Shown piece after piece: positions 22,656-33,541 of a stretch of DNA of 64,000 bases; the first letter of the stretch is position 1, and the number at the start of each line of letters is the position of its first letter. The DNA is from Symbiodinium natans. Its lineage: Eukaryota; Sar; Dinophyceae; Suessiales; Symbiodiniaceae. The notes under the pieces were generated by a model. The model was given only the letters and a program-made list of their open reading frames with translations, was not told the origin of the DNA and did no database searches. The stretch covers positions 25,001 to 89,000 of the forward strand of contig CAJNDS010002420.1 of assembly GCA_905221605.1 (NCBI GenBank). Direction: 5' to 3'. The translations under genes and the position numbers were made by a program.

Positions 22656-24990
22656 TTTGAGGTCTTGAAACCCTAAACTGAGGTCTTGAAGCCCTAAACA
22701 CCAGGCCTTCAGGCTTTGAAACCCTAAACATTCGGCCTTGAACCCTCAATATTAGGCCTTGAGGCCCTGAAACCCTAAACGCCAAGCCTTGAGGCCCTAA
22801 ACGCCCGGCCTTGAGGCCCTGAAACCTTAAACACCAGGCCTTGAGGCCCTGAAGCCTTGAATACGGCCTTGAGGTCTTGACACCCTAAACACTAGGCCTT
22901 GAAGCCTTGAACCGCCTTGAAGCCCTAAATATAGGCATTCACCAGGCCTTGAGGCCCTGAAATCCTAAACACCCTGAAAACCTTGAAAAAAATTTAAAAA
23001 AACTGAAAAAACCCTGAAAAAAAGAAGGAAACAAAAAAGCCTGGGGTCCCCCCCCATTTGGGGTGTTTTTGGAAGCAAATTTTCCTTCATGGGGTGGTCG
23101 GAGTTCGAGGCAAGGGGGGTCTCCGAAGATTATTTGCCTTTAAAATCGAAAAATGACCCCGCCTGACCAAAATCATTGTGAAAAAGGTCGCGGAAAAGTC
23201 TTGAAAAACTTGAAAAACACAAAAATCCAGAAAACGAGAGGCCATCCAGAACCCTCGATTTCAGTACTAAAAATTCGCATTTTCCAAAGACTATTTCGCC
23301 TTTAAAACCCCAAAAATACGACCCCCCCTTGACCAAAATTAGGCTGTGAAAAGGTCGCGGGGGCAGCCCTTCCTCAGAAAAACCCTGAAAAAACCCGAAG
23401 AAACATGGAAAAACCTTAAAAAAACATTGAAAAACCTTGAAAAACCCTGAAAAACTTGAAAAAACACGGCGTTGAGGCCTTGAAACCCTAAACACAGGCC
23501 TTGAGACTAAACGCTGGGCCCTGAAACTCTAAACACAGGCCCTGAGGGGCTCTGAGGCGCTGAGGCTGAGGTCCTGAAACCCTAAACACAGGCCCTGAGG
23601 CCTTGAAACCCTAAACGCTGACCCTTAAACCCGAAACACAGGCCCTGAGGCCCTGATACCCTAAACACAGGCCCTGAGGCCTTGAAACCCTAAACACTGG
23701 GCCGCGAAACCCTAAACACAGGCCCTGGGACCCTGAAACCCAAAACACAGGCCCTGACACCTTGAAACCCTAAACGCTGGGCCGCGAAACCCTAAACACA
23801 GGCTCTGAGGCCTTGAAACCCTAATCACAGGCCCTGAAACCTTGAAACCCTAAATGCTGGGCCCTGACACCCTAAACACAGGCCCTGAGGCCCTGAAACC
23901 CTAAACACAGGCCCTGAAGCCTTGAAACCCTAAACACTGGGCCCTGAAACCCTAAACACAGGCCCTGAGGCCCTGAAACCCTAAACACAGGCCTTGAGAC
24001 TAAACGCTGGGCCCTGAAACTCTAAACACAGGCCCTGAGGGGCTCTGAAGCGCTGAGGCTGAGGTCCTGAAACCCTAAACACAGGCCCTGAGGCCTTGAA
24101 ACCCTAAACGCTGACCCTTAAACCCGAAACACAGGCCCTGAGACCCTGAAACCCCGAGGCCTTGAAACCCTAAACACAGGCCCTGAGGCCCTGATACCCT
24201 AAACACAGGCCCTGAGGCCTTGAAACCCTAAACACTGGGCCGCGAAACCCTAAACACAGGCCCTGAGACCTTGAAACCCAAAACACAGGCCCTGACACCT
24301 TGAAACCCTAAACGCTGGGCCGCGAAACCCTAAACACAGGCTCTGAGGCCTTGAAACCCTAATCACAGGCCCTGAAACCTTGAAACTAAATGCTGGGCCC
24401 TGACACCCTAAACACAGGCCCTGAGGCCCTGAAACCCTAAACACAGGCCCTGAAGCCTTGAAACCCTTAACACTGGGCCCTGAAACCCTAAACACAGGCC
24501 CTGAAGCCCTGAAACCCTAAACACAGGCCCTGAGACCTTGAAACCCTAAATGCTGGGCCGTGAAACCCTAAACACAAGCCCTGAGGCCTTGAAACCCTAA
24601 TCAGGCCCTGAAGCCTTGAAACCCTAAACGCTTGGCCCTGAAACCCTAAACACAGGCCCTGAGGCCCTGAAACCCTAAACACAGGCCCTGAAGCCTTGAA
24701 ACCTGAAACCCTGAACACAGGCCCTGAGGCCTTGAAACCCTAAACGCTGGGCCGTGACACCCTAAACACAGGCCCTGAGGCCTTGAAACCCTAATCACAG
24801 GCCCTGAGGCCTTGAAACCCTAAACGCTGGGCCCTGAAACCCTAAACACAGGCCCTGAGGCCCTGAAACCCTAAACACAGGCCCTGAAGCCTTGAAACCC
24901 TAAACGCTCGGCCCTGAGGCCTTGAAACCCAAAACGCCATGCCTTGGGGCCACCCTTGAGGCCCTGAGACAGGCCTTGAGGCCCTGAAAC
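22656..24990. repeat. satellite derived from CCCTAAA, 483 bp higher-order repeat
   Basis: Tandem units of about 30-40 bp built as ACCCTAAACACAGG plus CCCTGAGGCCTTGAA, so a telomere heptamer is embedded in each monomer. Blocks of monomers repeat at a larger scale: the GAGACTAAACGCTGGG block at about 23513 recurs at 23996, a shift of 483 bp. 22980-23460 is a non-satellite insert (ACCCTGAAAAA runs, poly-C). Open frames here reflect the repeat. Confidence 0.9.
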
Positions 24991-25067
24991 CCGAAATGTG
25001 GGTTTAGGGTCTCAAGTGTTTAGGGTCTCAAGCGTTTAGGGGCTCAACGGTTTAGGGTCTCAAGGGC

Positions 25068-25410
25068 ATTTTGGGCCTTGGGCCTTGCCCACGAATTTTT
25101 GGGCCTTGCCCACGAATATTTGGGCCTTGCCCACGAATATTTGGGCCTTGCCCACGAATTTTTGGGCCTTGCCCACGAATATTTGGGCCTTGCCGACGAA
25201 TATTTGGGCCTTGCCCACGAATATTTGGGCCTTGCCCACGAACCAACAGGCCCACAAATTCGTGGGCAAGGCCCAAATATTCGTGGGCAAGGCCCAAAAA
25301 TTCGTGGGCAAGGCCCAAAATCCGGATTTTGGGCCTTGCCCACGAATCTTTGGGCCTTGCCCACGAATCTTTGGGCCTTGCCCACGAGTTTTTGGGCCTT
25401 GCCCACGAAT
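25068..25410. repeat. 21 bp minisatellite with orientation switches
   Basis: Unit GAATATTTGGGCCTTGCCCAC, 21 bp by my count. Nearly nine direct copies (25072-25243), then three inverted copies (25258-25320), then four direct copies (25327-25410). The unit itself contains the inverted pair GGGC(C)TT / GGGCAAGG. Because 21 is a multiple of three, all frames stay open (for example a GLAHEYL heptapeptide), which is not evidence of coding. Confidence 0.95.
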
Positions 25411-25996
25411 ACCATTAAGGTTTATAATTATATGGTAGGAGAGGTTTAGGGTTTAGGGTTTAGGGCTTAGGGTTTAGGGGGAGGGGTTTCAGGTTGACTC
25501 CTTCCAGAGGGTTATAGGGCTTGAATCAATGCCCACAAGCCACAGAAGCCCTAAATCTGACATCGATGAACCCTAAACTGCAAGCCTAACAGAGGTTAGC
25601 CCATGAAAAGTTGAAGCATGGGACTTTGGTGTAAAGTGCGGCGGATGAGTTGGTGCACTTGACACCTGGATCAAGATGCCCCTACCCGGGGTGCCGCTTG
25701 GATAAAAAGGGTGGGAAATTGAAAGCAGTAGGGGAGTGGGGGGAGGGAGGGGGGGAAGGGCGGGGGGGGGAGCGGGAGTCAGGAATTCTATCTACAGTAC
25801 CCCTCAAGCCGAATTTAAAACAACCAGAATGCCACTAGGGTGTCTCAACTGCAGTTCAAGGTAAGTGAATGCCTGCTCGAACCCAACAAGCCTGAACGCC
25901 CCCGAGCTTTGAAGGGAACCTAAACCCTAAACCCTGAACCCTGAACCCTGAACCCTGAACCCTGAACCCTAAACCCCAAACCCAAACCCTACGCTT

Positions 25997-26070
25997 CAGC
26001 TAAGGATGCCGGCTTGTAGTATGCGAAGATTCTCGCCTGCTTCCCCACGGCGACGCGTGTTTGGGGGGGG
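25997..26070 (-). CDS. exon candidate, unknown protein
   Basis: Island between a CCCTAAA array and a poly-G / TTTAGGG array. The - strand reads TRVAVGKQARIFAYYKPASL in frame, flanked by C-rich tract upstream. No family recognised; edges not resolved. Confidence 0.3.
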
Positions 26071-26260
26071 GAGGCGGGGCTGGTCTGGGGTTTAGGGTTT
26101 AGGGTTTAGGGTTTAGGGTTTAGGGTTTAGGGTTTAGGGTTTAGGGTTTAGGGTTTAGGGTTTAGGGTTTAGGGTTTAGGGTTTAGGGTTTAGGTGTTAG
26201 GGTTTAGGGTTTTAGGGTTTAGGGTTTCGGGTTTCGGGTTTCGGGTTTCGGGTTTAGGGC

Positions 26261-26624
26261 TTAATGTTAACCTAGTATTACTAAAGCCCCTAACATTAAA
26301 GTACGCCAGGTGTCCCGGCCGCAATAATAAAGCCCTGGAAATAAAGTACGCCAGTCGGGGCTTGTTTTTTTTTGGGGGGGTCCGTTTTTCTTTGTTTGAT
26401 CCTCTCTGATTCTCTCTGATCCTTTCTGATCCTCTCTGATTCTCTCTGATCCTCTCTAATTCTCTCTAAGGAAAGGAATCCTGAGTGATTCTCTCTGATC
26501 CTCTCTAATTCTCTCTAAGGAAAGGAATCCTTATTCAAAGGGGCCTCACTCTATTTGGGGGGGTTTGATTGAAGGGGGGGGGGGGGGGGCGGGGGGGGGT
26601 TTATTATTACTAGGTCAACATTAG
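26261..26624. mobile_element. non-autonomous TIR element
   Basis: 24 bp terminal inverted repeats (TTAATGTTAACCTAGTATTA... at 26261-26284, its complement at 26601-26624, with two or three mismatches) enclose 316 bp of TCTCTCTGAT simple repeat and long G tracts. No coding capacity. Confidence 0.65.
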
Positions 26625-27003
26625 GGGCCCTGATGTCCTTAAACCGAACCCTCACTGCCCTCGAGCCCCGCCACACGCCCTAAAACCCTAAACCCTAACA
26701 CCTAAACCCTGAATCCTAAACCCTAAACCCTAAACCCTTAACCCTTAACCCTTAACCCTAACCCTAAACCCTAGCTCTTGAAGGCTCACTAGACCACCAC
26801 TCATCCAAATACACTTAACTGGTTTGAATCCTAAGCCCTAAGACCTTAAACTCCTTCAAACGCTATAACCCCGAAAACGTCTCCAAACATCTCCAACCCC
26901 TCCATCTCTCTAAACATCTCTAAACCGTAAAAGCCCTCTAAACCCTAAACCCGCAAAAGCAACCCTAAACCCTAAATCCTAAACCCTAAACCCCAAAATC
27001 CCC

Positions 27004-27118
27004 AAAAAGCCCTCAAGCAGGCACCCCCCTCAGGCGCACCCTCCTCAGGCTCAAGGGACCCATCCCAGGCCTCCGCCTCCGCCAGGCCCCAGCCAGCGAG
27101 CACCGCCTCTGCAAGGTT
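27004..27118 (-). CDS. exon candidate, unknown protein
   Basis: On the - strand, after a CTTGCAG acceptor, reads EAVLAGWGLAEAEAWDGSLE and on as an acidic peptide; 22 of 30 third positions are G or C. The + strand is also open and ends in AAG/GTTTAGG, so strand is uncertain. Confidence 0.28.
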
Positions 27119-27771
27119 TAGGGTTTAGGGTTTAGGGTTTAGGGTTTAGGGTTTAGGGTTTAGGGTTTAGGGTTTAGGGTTTCGGGCTTAGGGTTTCGGG
27201 CTTAGGGTTAGAAGTTAGGGTCTTCGGGAACCCTCAACAAGCATCCGTGCCCTAAACCCTCAACCCTAAACCGTAAACCCAAGCCTCTCACCCCAAGTCC
27301 CACTCATCCCCCTGCACACCATTGCCTCCGGATCCTCCTGCGGAAGGGCCACATTGAGTAGCCAGGCCTTGCCGGCCATAAACCCTAAGCCCTAGATCAA
27401 AAGGGTTCAGGTTTACTAAAGCCTAAACCCTAAACCCTAAACCCAAACCCTTGTCCCTAAACCCTAAACCCTAAACCCTGAACCTAAACCGTAATGTTTG
27501 ATCAACTGTACTGTCTCCCAGCCTCATCAACCCTCAAAAAACCCTAAAAGCTATTCTTGGGGTTGGGAACCCTTTTTCAAGATTCTCTACGGGAAGATAC
27601 GGGAAATATTTGGAGTATATTCAAGGAACCTCTTAGCGGAACATCCTTGGGGGTCCAAGTTTGTCTCCCTTGACCCGCAACCCTAAACCCTAAACCCTAA
27701 ACCCTAAACCCTAAACCCTAAACCCTAAACCCTAAAACCCTAAGCCCTATCCAAAAAATCCCGTTAGGTGC

Positions 27772-27834
27772 CTTGATGGTGTTGAAGAGGACATGCACCT
27801 CCGTGGCCTCTGAGAGGTCGGACTCGAGGGGCGC
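27772..27834 (-). CDS. exon candidate, unknown protein
   Basis: 63 nt, 21 whole codons: CAG acceptor, APLESDLSEATEVHVLFNTI..., AAG then a GC donor. 19 of 21 third positions are G or C, which favours the - strand over the R/S-rich + reading. Telomere-type arrays of opposite orientation lie on both sides. Confidence 0.4.
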
Positions 27835-28215
27835 CTGGCGGAGGGTTTAGGGTTTAGGGTTTAGGGTTTAGGGTTTAGGGTTTAGGGTTTAGGGTTTAAG
27901 GTTTCGGCTTTAGGGTTTAGGGTTTAGGGTTTTGGGTTTAGGGTTTAGGGTTTTGGGTTAGGGTTTATTGCCAGTTGAGGGAACCTTCTTGTCACGCAGA
28001 CTGGGGGTGCCATCGCGCGCCAAGCACCTGACGCTAACCCCTCAAATCCACGCCCCGAAGTGCGACTTGTTTCCTAAACCCCTGACCCTAAACCCTAAAC
28101 CCCAAACCCTAAACCCTAAGCCCTAAACAATAAACCCTAAACCCTAAACCCTAAACCCTAAACCCTAAACCCACTAAACCCTAAACCCTAAACCCTAACC
28201 CTGAAGTTCTCCGAT

Positions 28216-28300
28216 GTCCCGTTCTCCTTCATCGAGCGCTCCAGATGCAGAAGCAACATCTTCAGGGCCATGGTTGGGCCTGAGCTAGTTGAGAAAGTTA
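28216..28300 (-). CDS. exon candidate, unknown protein
   Basis: After a CTCAG acceptor the - strand reads MALKMLLLHLERSMKENGTS in frame and ends at AG/GGTTAGGG. The + strand (FSDVPFSFIERSRCRSN) is comparably good, so the strand is unresolved. Confidence 0.3.
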
Positions 28301-29166
28301 CCTAAGCAAGTAGGGTTTAGGGTTTAGGGTTTAGGGTTTGGGGTTTGGGGTTTAGGGTTCAGGGTTTGGGGTTTGGGGTTTAGGGTTTAGGGTGGGCATG
28401 GTATAAGGCCCTGTGACCACTAAAGGGGAAGCGTTGTCGACTGGCTGGTGGCGGCCAGACGAAGTCAAAGTCACTTCACGAAGCTCCGAGTGGAGCCTAG
28501 GGTTTAGGGTTCAGGGTTCAGGGTTTAGGGTTCAGGGTTTAGGGTTTAGAGGAGAAGGACTTCTCCTTTTTTGTAGCTTATGTAACTCGAATACAACTTT
28601 GCTGGTTTGTGGTTTATAGGGTTTAGGGTTTTAAGTTTAAGGCTTTGAGGTGGTAAATGGTACTGTCGCAGCTCATCAGGGGATTGCAAGGGAGTCCTAT
28701 TTAACCCTAAACCCTAAACCCTAAACCCTAAACCCTAAACCCTAAACCCTAAACCCTAAACCCTAAACCCTAAACCTAAACCCTAAACCCTAAATCCCAA
28801 ACCCTAAACCCTAAACCCCTAACCCTAAACCCTAAACCTATCTCACGGTCACCTTGATGGCTTAGGTCTTTAAGACTCTTTGGGCAGGTTGTCGGCCCAG
28901 GGCTTATGAGGCTGCGCAATTGCCAATCTTCGGACGCATACGCTACTTTACAGGGTTTAGGGTTTAGGGTTTAGGGTTTAGGGTTTAGGGTCTTCCTACA
29001 AAGTGCTGAAACTGCAGCCGGTCTTCTTTGCCTCTCTCGGCGGGTCTGTGCTTTGCGGAGCACGTTCACTCATACGCACGGCAGGTCATGGTGAAGGCTT
29101 CCTCAAGCACGAATGCGGCAGGGGTCCGGCTTAGCTCAAAACCTATGAGGCGTTCTCTGGAAAGCC

Positions 29167-29298
29167 TACTTGGAGGTTCACAGTGCTTATGAGCCAATTG
29201 TAACTGTACTTATACCCCACTTATAAGCCCCTTAAGTGGCCTAGTATGGTTATGGGTACAGTTATAGTTGGTTAATCAGTACCATGAACCTCCAAGTA
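29167..29298. repeat. MITE family 1 copy
   Basis: TA at both edges, ends CTTGGAGGTTCACAGTGC and TACCATGAACCTCCAAG, 132 bp, no coding capacity. Only 82 bp of non-repeat sequence separates it from the target duplication of the next MITE. Confidence 0.85.
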
Positions 29299-29380
29299 GA
29301 CTGCTGTCTGAACGAACTCCTATGCGCCAGCCCCGTAAGCAACAGCAATTTTGCCCGGACAATCCTGACGCTTTTTGAAA

Positions 29381-29499
29381 TCTCTTGATTGGGATGTTCC
29401 CCGTTATACTAACAGCCCTTCATGGGGATTATAGTACCCCCCTATTCTAATCAGCCGTTTAAGGCCTGTGAGTATAAGGGGGACATCCCACTCTCTTGA
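29381..29499. repeat. MITE family 2 copy with 8 bp target duplication
   Basis: Body 29389-29491 with inverted ends TTGGGATGTTCCCC / GGGGGACATCCCAC, flanked by TCTCTTGA at 29381-29388 and 29492-29499. An 8 bp duplication is typical of hAT-type elements. On the - strand the element starts with GT and the distal duplication supplies an AG, so a 108 nt GT-AG intron (29384-29491) is possible and leaves the flanks in frame. Confidence 0.85.
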
Positions 29500-29770
29500 C
29501 TTGGCGTAAACACCCGTGGGGCGCTCACACGCTTGGGGCCTTCCGGTGTTAAACTGATCAATTCTCCAAGGGTAGTTACATGGTCCCTTAGTATGGGCCT
29601 GAAGTACCCCTCATACCCCATACAACCAGAAGCCTTTAAAGGAAGGTACGCGACCATATCAAGGGCCCATGAGACTACCCTGCAAAATTCGGGACTCCAG
29701 GACGATATTTCATCGACAGCCCTGCTAGCAGACTGGCGCTGCATATCTCGGCTCACCCAATCAACCAGGG
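29492..29770 (-). CDS. coding-like stretch with in-frame MITE
   Basis: Open - strand frame. Its non-repeat parts read ALVDWVSRDMQRQSASRA (29690-29770) and ELISLTPEGPKRVSAPRV (29500-29565). Between them, at about 29569-29685, sits a MITE of a third family (ends GGGTAGTTACATGG / CCATGAGACTACCC) that is itself open in this frame. It may be exonised or spliced; I could not fix the phase. No family recognised. Confidence 0.3.
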
Positions 29771-29941
29771 CCACACAGAAATCGGCAAACCCTATTGAAC
29801 CCTAAACCCAAAATGGTGGCTTACATGTGAAGATCTCTTTGGACTGACCTGAGTTCGGGCAGCCTGTTTCAGCCACAGCCACCCCCTGTGAGTGTGTGAA
29901 GCTGGGGACCCTGGGGCCTGCAACACAACTTGCTACTATGA

Positions 29942-30118
29942 TTTGCTTCAGGACCCCCCCCCCCCCCCAAGAAAAAAATCAAAAAACACACATAAATACA
30001 AATATATAAATATCTACATATATAATCACCAAAAAATACCCTTATAGGGAAGATCTGTTTTTTTTTTTTGGTGTGTGTTTGTGTGGGGGGGGGGGGGGGG
30101 GAGGGGTTCTTAAGCAAA
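29942..30118. repeat. foldback element with poly-C/poly-G arms
   Basis: Inverted ends TTTGCTTCAGGACCCCCC and GGGGTTCTTAAGCAAA, each next to a C or G run of more than ten bases, around an AT-rich core with TATATAAATATC. Same family as 3756-3851. Confidence 0.7.
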
Positions 30119-31540
30119 TAGCAGGCAAGTGTTCACGAAAGACACGGAGGCTCGGCAATCGGGTTTTCAGAGCTGTCGGCTCTAGAGCCAAGTTCCTGCA
30201 AACCAAGTAGGTTCGTTAGTAGATGTAGCGGTTGAAGTTTTTGGGATTTGGCTTCGCTGATCGCGTGAATTCATGTTCAGTAGCCGCGCGGCCTACTCGC
30301 AGAGTATGTGGTTGATGATGGGCTATGAGGACCTACGCGCCAAGCCCTCAGGAAGATCCACCCGCAGCTGTTTTGGTTGGTAGGGTATTGGGCGTTCTGC
30401 TATGTGCCGACCCTAAACCCTGAACCCTGAACCCTAATTAAACCCTAAACCCTAAACCTCTTAGAATCTTGCACCACATTCATCCGCAAGTGTTTCGAAT
30501 CTGCGGTATCTACCGCGCGCGATCATGATATACACCCGACAACCTACGCGGCCCGACGCGGGCCATACTACACAAACGTGCCTGTGCGGAACCTGTGCAA
30601 ACCTCGGCCCTGCCAGGCCAAAATGCGGTCCTATCGACTTCCAACCATCGCGTTTCTACATGGGTTTAGGGCTTGGGGTTTAGGGCTTAGGGCTTATGCT
30701 CTTTCATGTAGAAAAAAGAAACGGCTGCTCTCAAGTCCTATAGGACCCTAAACCCTAAACCCTGAACCCTAAACCCTAAACCCTAAACCCTAAACCCTAG
30801 AGGTTGCAATGGGTGGCCTCTGACGTGTGCAGCCGGAAGAGGAGAGGATCTGCTCTGCATCGCTGCATTCATCAGTGCTTCACTCGAGTCCAACGCAAAA
30901 AAACCTGCAACATGACACACTCCCACAGGGACCCAAAGAGCGCCATACCCCTTTCATATTAAGGAATATACCTTATAACCCTAACCCTAAACCCTATACC
31001 CTATAACTATAACTTAAGGATCCCTATCTGGTTTCAGGAGTATCCCTTATCTCAGGGGCATTCGGCTCTCTGGGGAGGTTCCGAGCGGCAGGGGAGGTTC
31101 TAGGCTTTCAGGGCACTGGCTAGAACCGGGAGGAACCTAGAAATCAAAAAAAGTGCCCTTTTTGGTCTAACAAGGGGATTATAAAGGAACTCCAACCCTA
31201 CAAAAAGGAAAAAAGGGCCTACTCCCGGTCCTGTCAGGCCGTTTCGGAGTCTGATTGGCCAGTTCTAGAGCCATCCTTGGACCTTAAACCCTAAACCCTA
31301 AACCCCAAACCCTAAATCCTAAACCCTACACACTAAACCCTAAACCCTAAACCCTAAACCCTAGCGATCTTGTAGATTTCGGTCTGCTCCTGCAGAAGGT
31401 GGGAGTGTAGATGCGTTTCGACAGGTGCTCCCAGCAGTCTTAGGGCTACTCCATGGTCCCTTAATAGGGAAGCCCTAAATAAGGAATTGTCCTTAAAGCA
31501 TATAGGGTTTAGGGTTTAGGGTTTAGGGTTTAGGGTTTAG

Positions 31541-33541
31541 GGACCCTTCGTATGATTTAAGGTATGTTCCTAAACTAAGGGGTATTGGGCTCTTTGGGTA
31601 GGGGAACCCTTATATTCAATATCTACTCCAGAAAACCCAAGGGCCCATACTAGAGAACCCTGCAAAGAAGGTAAGGGACCATATTATAAGCGACCATGCA
31701 ACTTCCCTTAGACACAAAGAATTCAAACAACTGGGCAGTTCTCGAAATCAGGGTCCATTTTGTGGTCCTCTTTCATTCTGGTACGGCACCCTTATACTAG
31801 GCCCTAGAAAGGGACCACAATTTAGAGAACTACCCAAATCCTAACTACTACTACTTGGAGGTTCATGGTACTTGTTATAAAACCCTTATAAGCCCCTTAA
31901 GTGACCTCATATGGTTATAAGTACAGTTATAAGTACAGTCAAATGTCCAGTTCTAAGTACAGTGATAATGCATCACGAAGTACAATGAACCTCCTAACTA
32001 GGGTCTGAAGCGGTGAGGCGACCCTGCCCAGACCCTATCCGCGTCCGCAGTGGGGATGCTTGCACACTGGGGATATGTTCAGCTTAGGGTTTAGGGTTTA
32101 GGGTTTAGGGTTTAGGGTTTAGGGGCTGAGAGTTTAGGCTAAACCTTGCTAGGCTGACGCACCCTAGTCCCCAGCGGCAGAATGGAAGACTGTCAATACC
32201 AGGGCATCCTGCATTTGCAGCCTGCTTGCAGCCATTTAAACATCGCCCCTGTGTCGCGGCCCGTGGGCCCCCACCACGCATTGTCTTAAAGAGGCTATAC
32301 TCTAAACCCTAAACCCTAAACCCTAAACCCTAAACCCTAAACCCTAAACCCTAAACCCTAAACCCTAAACCCTAAACCCTAACCCTAAACCCTAAGCCCT
32401 ATAAGAATGATAGCGCAGTGCTTCTCCCGAAGGTCGGCGTGGGGGGTGGGAAGCGCGGGCACGGGGGGTGCAGTCTGTTCTTTGAGGGCTCCCTTCTTGA
32501 GCAGTAAGGTGGTGCAAGGTAGGGTTTGGGTTTAGGGTTTAGGGTTTAGGGTTTAGGGTTTAGGGTTTAGGGTTTAGGGTTTAGGGTTTAGGGTTTAGGG
32601 TTTAGGGTTTAGGGTTTAGGGATCCTTCGTATGATTTAAGGTATGTTCCTAAACTAAGGGGTATTGGGCTCTTTGGGTAGGGGAACCCTTATATTCAATA
32701 TCTACTCCAGAAAACCCAAGGGCCCATACTAGAGAACCCTGCAAAGAAGGTAAGGGACCATATTATAAGCGACCATGCAACTTCCCTTAGACAAAAAGAA
32801 TTCAAACAACTGGGCAGTTCTCGAAATTAGGGTCCATTTTGTGGTCCTCTTTCATTCTGGTACGGCACCCTTATACTAGGCCCTAGAAAGGGACCACAAT
32901 TTAGAGAACTACCCAAATCCTAACTACTACTACTTGGAGGTTCATGGTACCTGTTATAAAACCCTTATAAGCCCCTTAAGTGATCTCATATGGTTATAAG
33001 TACAGTTATAAGTACAGTCAAATGTCCAGTTCTAAGTACAGTGATAATGCATCACGAAGTACCATGAACCTCCTAACTAGGGTCTGAAGCGGTGAGGCGA
33101 CCCTGCCCAGACCCTATCTGCGTCCGCAGTGGGGATGCTTGCACACTGGGGATATGTACAGATTCGGGTTTAGGGTTTAGGGTTTAGGGTTTGGGGTTTA
33201 GGGTTTAGGGTTTAGGGCTGAGAGTTTAGGCTAAACCTTGCTAGGCTGACGCACCCTAGTCCCCAGCGGCGGAATGGAAGACTGTCAATACCAGGGCATC
33301 CTGCAATTTGCAGCCATTTAAACATCGCCCCTGTGTCGCGGCCCGTGGGCCCCCACCACGCATTGTCTTAAAGAGGCTATACTCTAAACCCTAAACCCTG
33401 AACCCTAGACCCTAAACCCTATAAGAATTATGGCGCAGTGCTTCTCCCGAAGGTCGGCGTGGGGGGTGGGGAAGCGCGGGCACGGGGGGTGCAGTCTGTT
33501 GTTTGAGGGCTCCCTTCTTGAGCAGTAAGGTGGTGCAAGGT
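31541..33541. repeat. tandem segmental duplication, about 1 kb units
   Basis: 31541-32520 is repeated at 32621-33541. The shift is 1079 bp at the left (CCTTCGTATGATTTAAGG) and 1021 bp at the right (CAGTCTGTT...TTTGAGGGC) because the internal telomere-type arrays differ in length. Each copy carries a MITE family 1 element. Only a few substitutions separate the copies outside the arrays. Confidence 0.92.
32401..32515 (-). CDS. exon candidate, duplicated
   Basis: The - strand reads LLKKGALKEQTAPPVPALPT and on for about 33 codons between arrays of opposite orientation. The copy at 33421-33537 has one extra G in its GGGGTGGGG run, which would shift the frame, so at most one copy would be intact. 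Confidence 0.35.

Larger units (their letters stand above)
25420..31500. repeat. arrays, MITEs and exon-like islands
   Basis: Arrays near 25443-25480, 25920-25990, 26090-26255, 26690-26775, 26940-27000, 27115-27215, 27420-27490, 27680-27750, 27842-27965, 28080-28200, 28312-28393, 28700-28840, 28950-28990, 30415-30450, 30740-30800 and 31285-31365. 30130-30410, 30460-30660 and 30800-31280 show no gene I can support; 31140-31270 is related to 59975-60050 (AAGGGGATTA...CTCCNGGTCC) and may be another dispersed element. Confidence 0.75.

Noticed and set aside
22600-23495. Proline/phenylalanine-rich - strand ORFs
   Set aside because: Derived from GGCCTTGA and CTTGAAAAA repeats.
24250-24718. Repetitive FRVSGPQGL-type open frames on the - strand
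   Set aside because: Pure translation of the CCCTAAA-derived satellite.
25044-25449. Several overlapping ORFs of 83-123 codons with heptapeptide repeats
   Set aside because: The 21 bp unit keeps all frames open; no sign of selection on one frame.
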